Assembly: GCA_036001225.1 (NCBI GenBank) | Contig: DASYUM010000191.1 | Location: 1 to 5,775, forward strand | DNA from: DASYUM01 sp036001225 | GTDB lineage: Bacteria > Methylomirabilota > Methylomirabilia > Rokubacteriales > DASRDR01 | DNA length: 5,775 nt | Direction of reading: 5' to 3' | Shown here: positions 4,738 to 5,775 of the stretch, piece by piece | Layout of the letters: every line of letters starts with the position of its first letter | How positions within the stretch are numbered: position 1 is the first letter of the stretch | The notes under the pieces: generated by a model | What the model was told of the DNA's origin: nothing | Database searches by the model: none | The model's input: only the letters and a program-made list of their open reading frames with translations | Position numbers and translations under genes: made by a program

Positions 4738-5541
4738 AACACCGGACCGTGATCAAGGAACGAATTCTTCAAGAGATTCACCGAACAGCCCAGCAGAATG
4801 GCGGGAAGCCCCTTGGCTTCAGGACCTTCGAGCGGGAAATGGGTATCCGTGTCGCCGACTGGTTCGGCAAGATCTGGAAGACTTGGGGAGATGCGGTACG
4901 CGAGGCCGGGTTCGTTGCCAATCCGCTGCAAGACCGGATCGGAGATGAAGAACTCCTCAGCCTGTACGTTGCCCTTGCGCGCGAGCTTGGCCGCGTCCCG
5001 GTAAAGGGTGACCTGAGGCTCAAGAAGCGAGCGGACCCCTCCTTCCCGAGTGACCGGGTGTTCGATCGCTTCGGGTCAAAGCGCAAGCTCAATGCCCTTG
5101 CTCGCCAGTACTGCACCGCGCGTCCGGACTTTCAGGCAACAGCAGCACTGTTCCCGGATGCCGCCTTGCCGAACGAGATATCCGCCTTGAGCAAGGAGCC
5201 CGCAATTCCACCATCAGGCTTTGTCTATCTCCTGCGTTCCGGCCGCTACTACAAGGTGGGCCGCACCAATGCCGCGGGCCGCCGGGAGTACGAGCTGGCC
5301 ATCCAGCTACCCGAGCCCGCGAAACTGGTGCACCGCATCGCAACGGATGACCCGGAAGGTATCGAGGGGTATTGGCATCAGCGGTTCGCAGCCAAGCGCA
5401 TGCGCGGCGAATGGTTCAAGTTCGACGCGTCCGACATAGCGGCTTTCAAGCGCCGCCGGTTCCAGTGAGCATGTTGCCTAACTTCGCAGTCGAGCAGACC
5501 ACTGGCTCGCGTTCGCTCGCCGCGGCTGCTCACCGCGGGCG
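4732..5541 (+). mobile_element. Integron-type gene cassette with a GIY-YIG family gene
   Basis: This 810-bp segment has the standard cassette plan. It begins at a GTTRRRY crossover, one gene starts 17 bases later and fills nearly all of it, the stop codon falls 8 bases before the attC-like site, and the unit ends at the next crossover G5541. Its G+C is visibly lower than that of the metabolic genes to the left. In the circular form, its attC would combine GCCTAAC with GTTAAGC, which pair with one mismatch. No integron integrase gene is present in the window. Confidence 0.65.
4749..5468 (+). CDS. GIY-YIG nuclease-family protein with N-terminal homing-endonuclease-associated repeats
   Basis: This 239-residue protein has two parts. 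Residues 4-55 and about 66-121 look like two copies of a homing-endonuclease-associated helical repeat: each has a run such as NGGKPLGFRTFE or LGRVPVKGDLR, followed by a WFGKIWKTWGDAVREAG or FGSKRKLNAL segment. After a linker (125-155), residues 157-238 form a GIY-YIG domain of the T5orf172/Mug113 kind: GFVYLLRSGRYYKVGRT (157-173) carries the two signature strands, Arg178/Arg179 are candidate catalytic arginines, and Glu206, His210 and GEWF (220-223) are typical. It may nick or cut DNA, but many family members are uncharacterised. GTG 4749 is chosen because homologues begin with KERIL and the frame upstream crosses the cassette boundary and is low-quality protein; the ribosome binding site is weak. 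There is no signal peptide. Confidence 0.8.
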   Translation: MIKERILQEIHRTAQQNGGKPLGFRTFEREMGIRVADWFGKIWKTWGDAVREAGFVANPLQDRIGDEELLSLYVALARELGRVPVKGDLRLKKRADPSFPSDRVFDRFGSKRKLNALARQYCTARPDFQATAALFPDAALPNEISALSKEPAIPPSGFVYLLRSGRYYKVGRTNAAGRREYELAIQLPEPAKLVHRIATDDPEGIEGYWHQRFAAKRMRGEWFKFDASDIAAFKRRRFQ

Positions 5542-5547
5542 TTATGC
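5476..5547 (+). other. attC-like recombination site (59-base element)
   Basis: The 72-bp site opens with GCCTAAC (5476-5482), a perfect RYYYAAC, and closes with GTTATGC (5541-5547), which fits GTTRRRY except for one base. Between them GAGCAG (5492-5497) pairs with CTGCTC (5526-5531), and TTCGC (5483-5487) can pair with GCGGG (5535-5539) using G-T pairs, giving the imperfect paired arms expected of an attC. It lies between the stop of one gene and the start of the next on the same strand. Length is within the usual attC range. The crossover should fall between G5541 and T5542. Confidence 0.7.
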
Positions 5548-5570
5548 GTATCGCCCTGTAGGGAAGCGCA

Positions 5571-5775
5571 ATGTCCGAGCTGACCTTCCTCGAGAAGACG
5601 AAGCTGGAGAAGCTGTTCCAGATGGGCGGCGGCTACGTCTTGGACTTCTCGAACCGGACGCTCGCCGAGTTCGTCGCGGAAAGCACCGGGCGCAACATCT
5701 ACGACGCGAAGTACGAGTACGCGAGCGGCTCCAAGGCGAACCGTCTTCGTGCCTTCTGGGCGCAGGAGCCGAACC
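5571..5775 (+). CDS. N-terminus of a second cassette gene, possible abortive-infection-type protein (partial)
   Basis: An ATG at 5571 opens a frame that runs to the right edge without a stop, giving 68 residues. It begins MSELTFLEKTKLEKLF and includes GGGYVLDFSNRTLAEFV (19-35) and SGSKANRLRAFW (52-63). GGGAAG at 5561-5566 is a suitable ribosome binding site. The start lies 30 bases after the attC crossover, as expected for the next cassette. From memory this N-terminal pattern belongs to a widespread family of proteins, some annotated as abortive-infection family members with a C-terminal Abi domain; that domain would lie beyond the window, so the function is not shown here. The segment is hydrophilic, with no signal peptide or membrane span. 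Confidence 0.75.
   Translation, partial: MSELTFLEKTKLEKLFQMGGGYVLDFSNRTLAEFVAESTGRNIYDAKYEYASGSKANRLRAFWAQEPN

Noticed and set aside
4512..4748. N-terminal extension of the GIY-YIG family gene to ATG 4512
   Set aside because: The extra 79 residues are basic and unstructured, cross the 16-bp hairpin and the cassette boundary, and have no counterpart in the family; GTG 4749 fits better.

Overview
The window comes from a GC-rich bacterial chromosome. The metabolic genes (253-4231) are extremely GC-rich; for example, 50 of 60 bases at 2401-2460 are G or C. Genes are tightly packed, with one GTGA stop/start overlap, and the proteins are ordinary bacterial enzymes. No marker fixes the taxon. An uncultured soil or sediment lineage (proteobacterial or Rokubacteria/Methylomirabilota-like) is only a guess from composition and gene style.

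Layout. Positions 1-252 hold no gene I can defend, but contain two strong hairpins that look like a transcription stop for the gene to their right. Positions 253-1137 (minus) encode an epoxide-hydrolase-type alpha/beta hydrolase with a good ribosome binding site. Across an 80-bp divergent gap, 1218-2357 (plus) encodes a diaminopropionate ammonia-lyase-like PLP enzyme. It is translationally coupled by 4 bases to a short-chain dehydrogenase (2354-3139). A -10-like box precedes a type I DAHP synthase of the AroG kind (3176-4231), the entry enzyme of the shikimate pathway. The first two plus-strand genes probably form one catabolic operon; aroG probably has its own promoter.

Positions 4232-4730 contain no convincing gene but are unusually rich in inverted repeats: a 19-bp perfect pair 88 bp apart, a perfect 16-bp hairpin, and a run of smaller hairpins.

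From about 4731 the composition changes (30 of 60 bases G or C at 4741-4800) and the layout becomes that of integron gene cassettes. There is a GTTAAGC crossover site, a GIY-YIG nuclease-family gene starting 17 bases later, then a 72-bp attC-like site (5476-5547), and then a second cassette gene that runs off the right edge. No integron integrase is in view, so this is either the start of an integrase-less cassette cluster (CALIN) or an integron whose integrase lies elsewhere. The cassette cargo, a nuclease-like protein and a possible abortive-infection-type protein, hints at defence or genome conflict, but that is inference.
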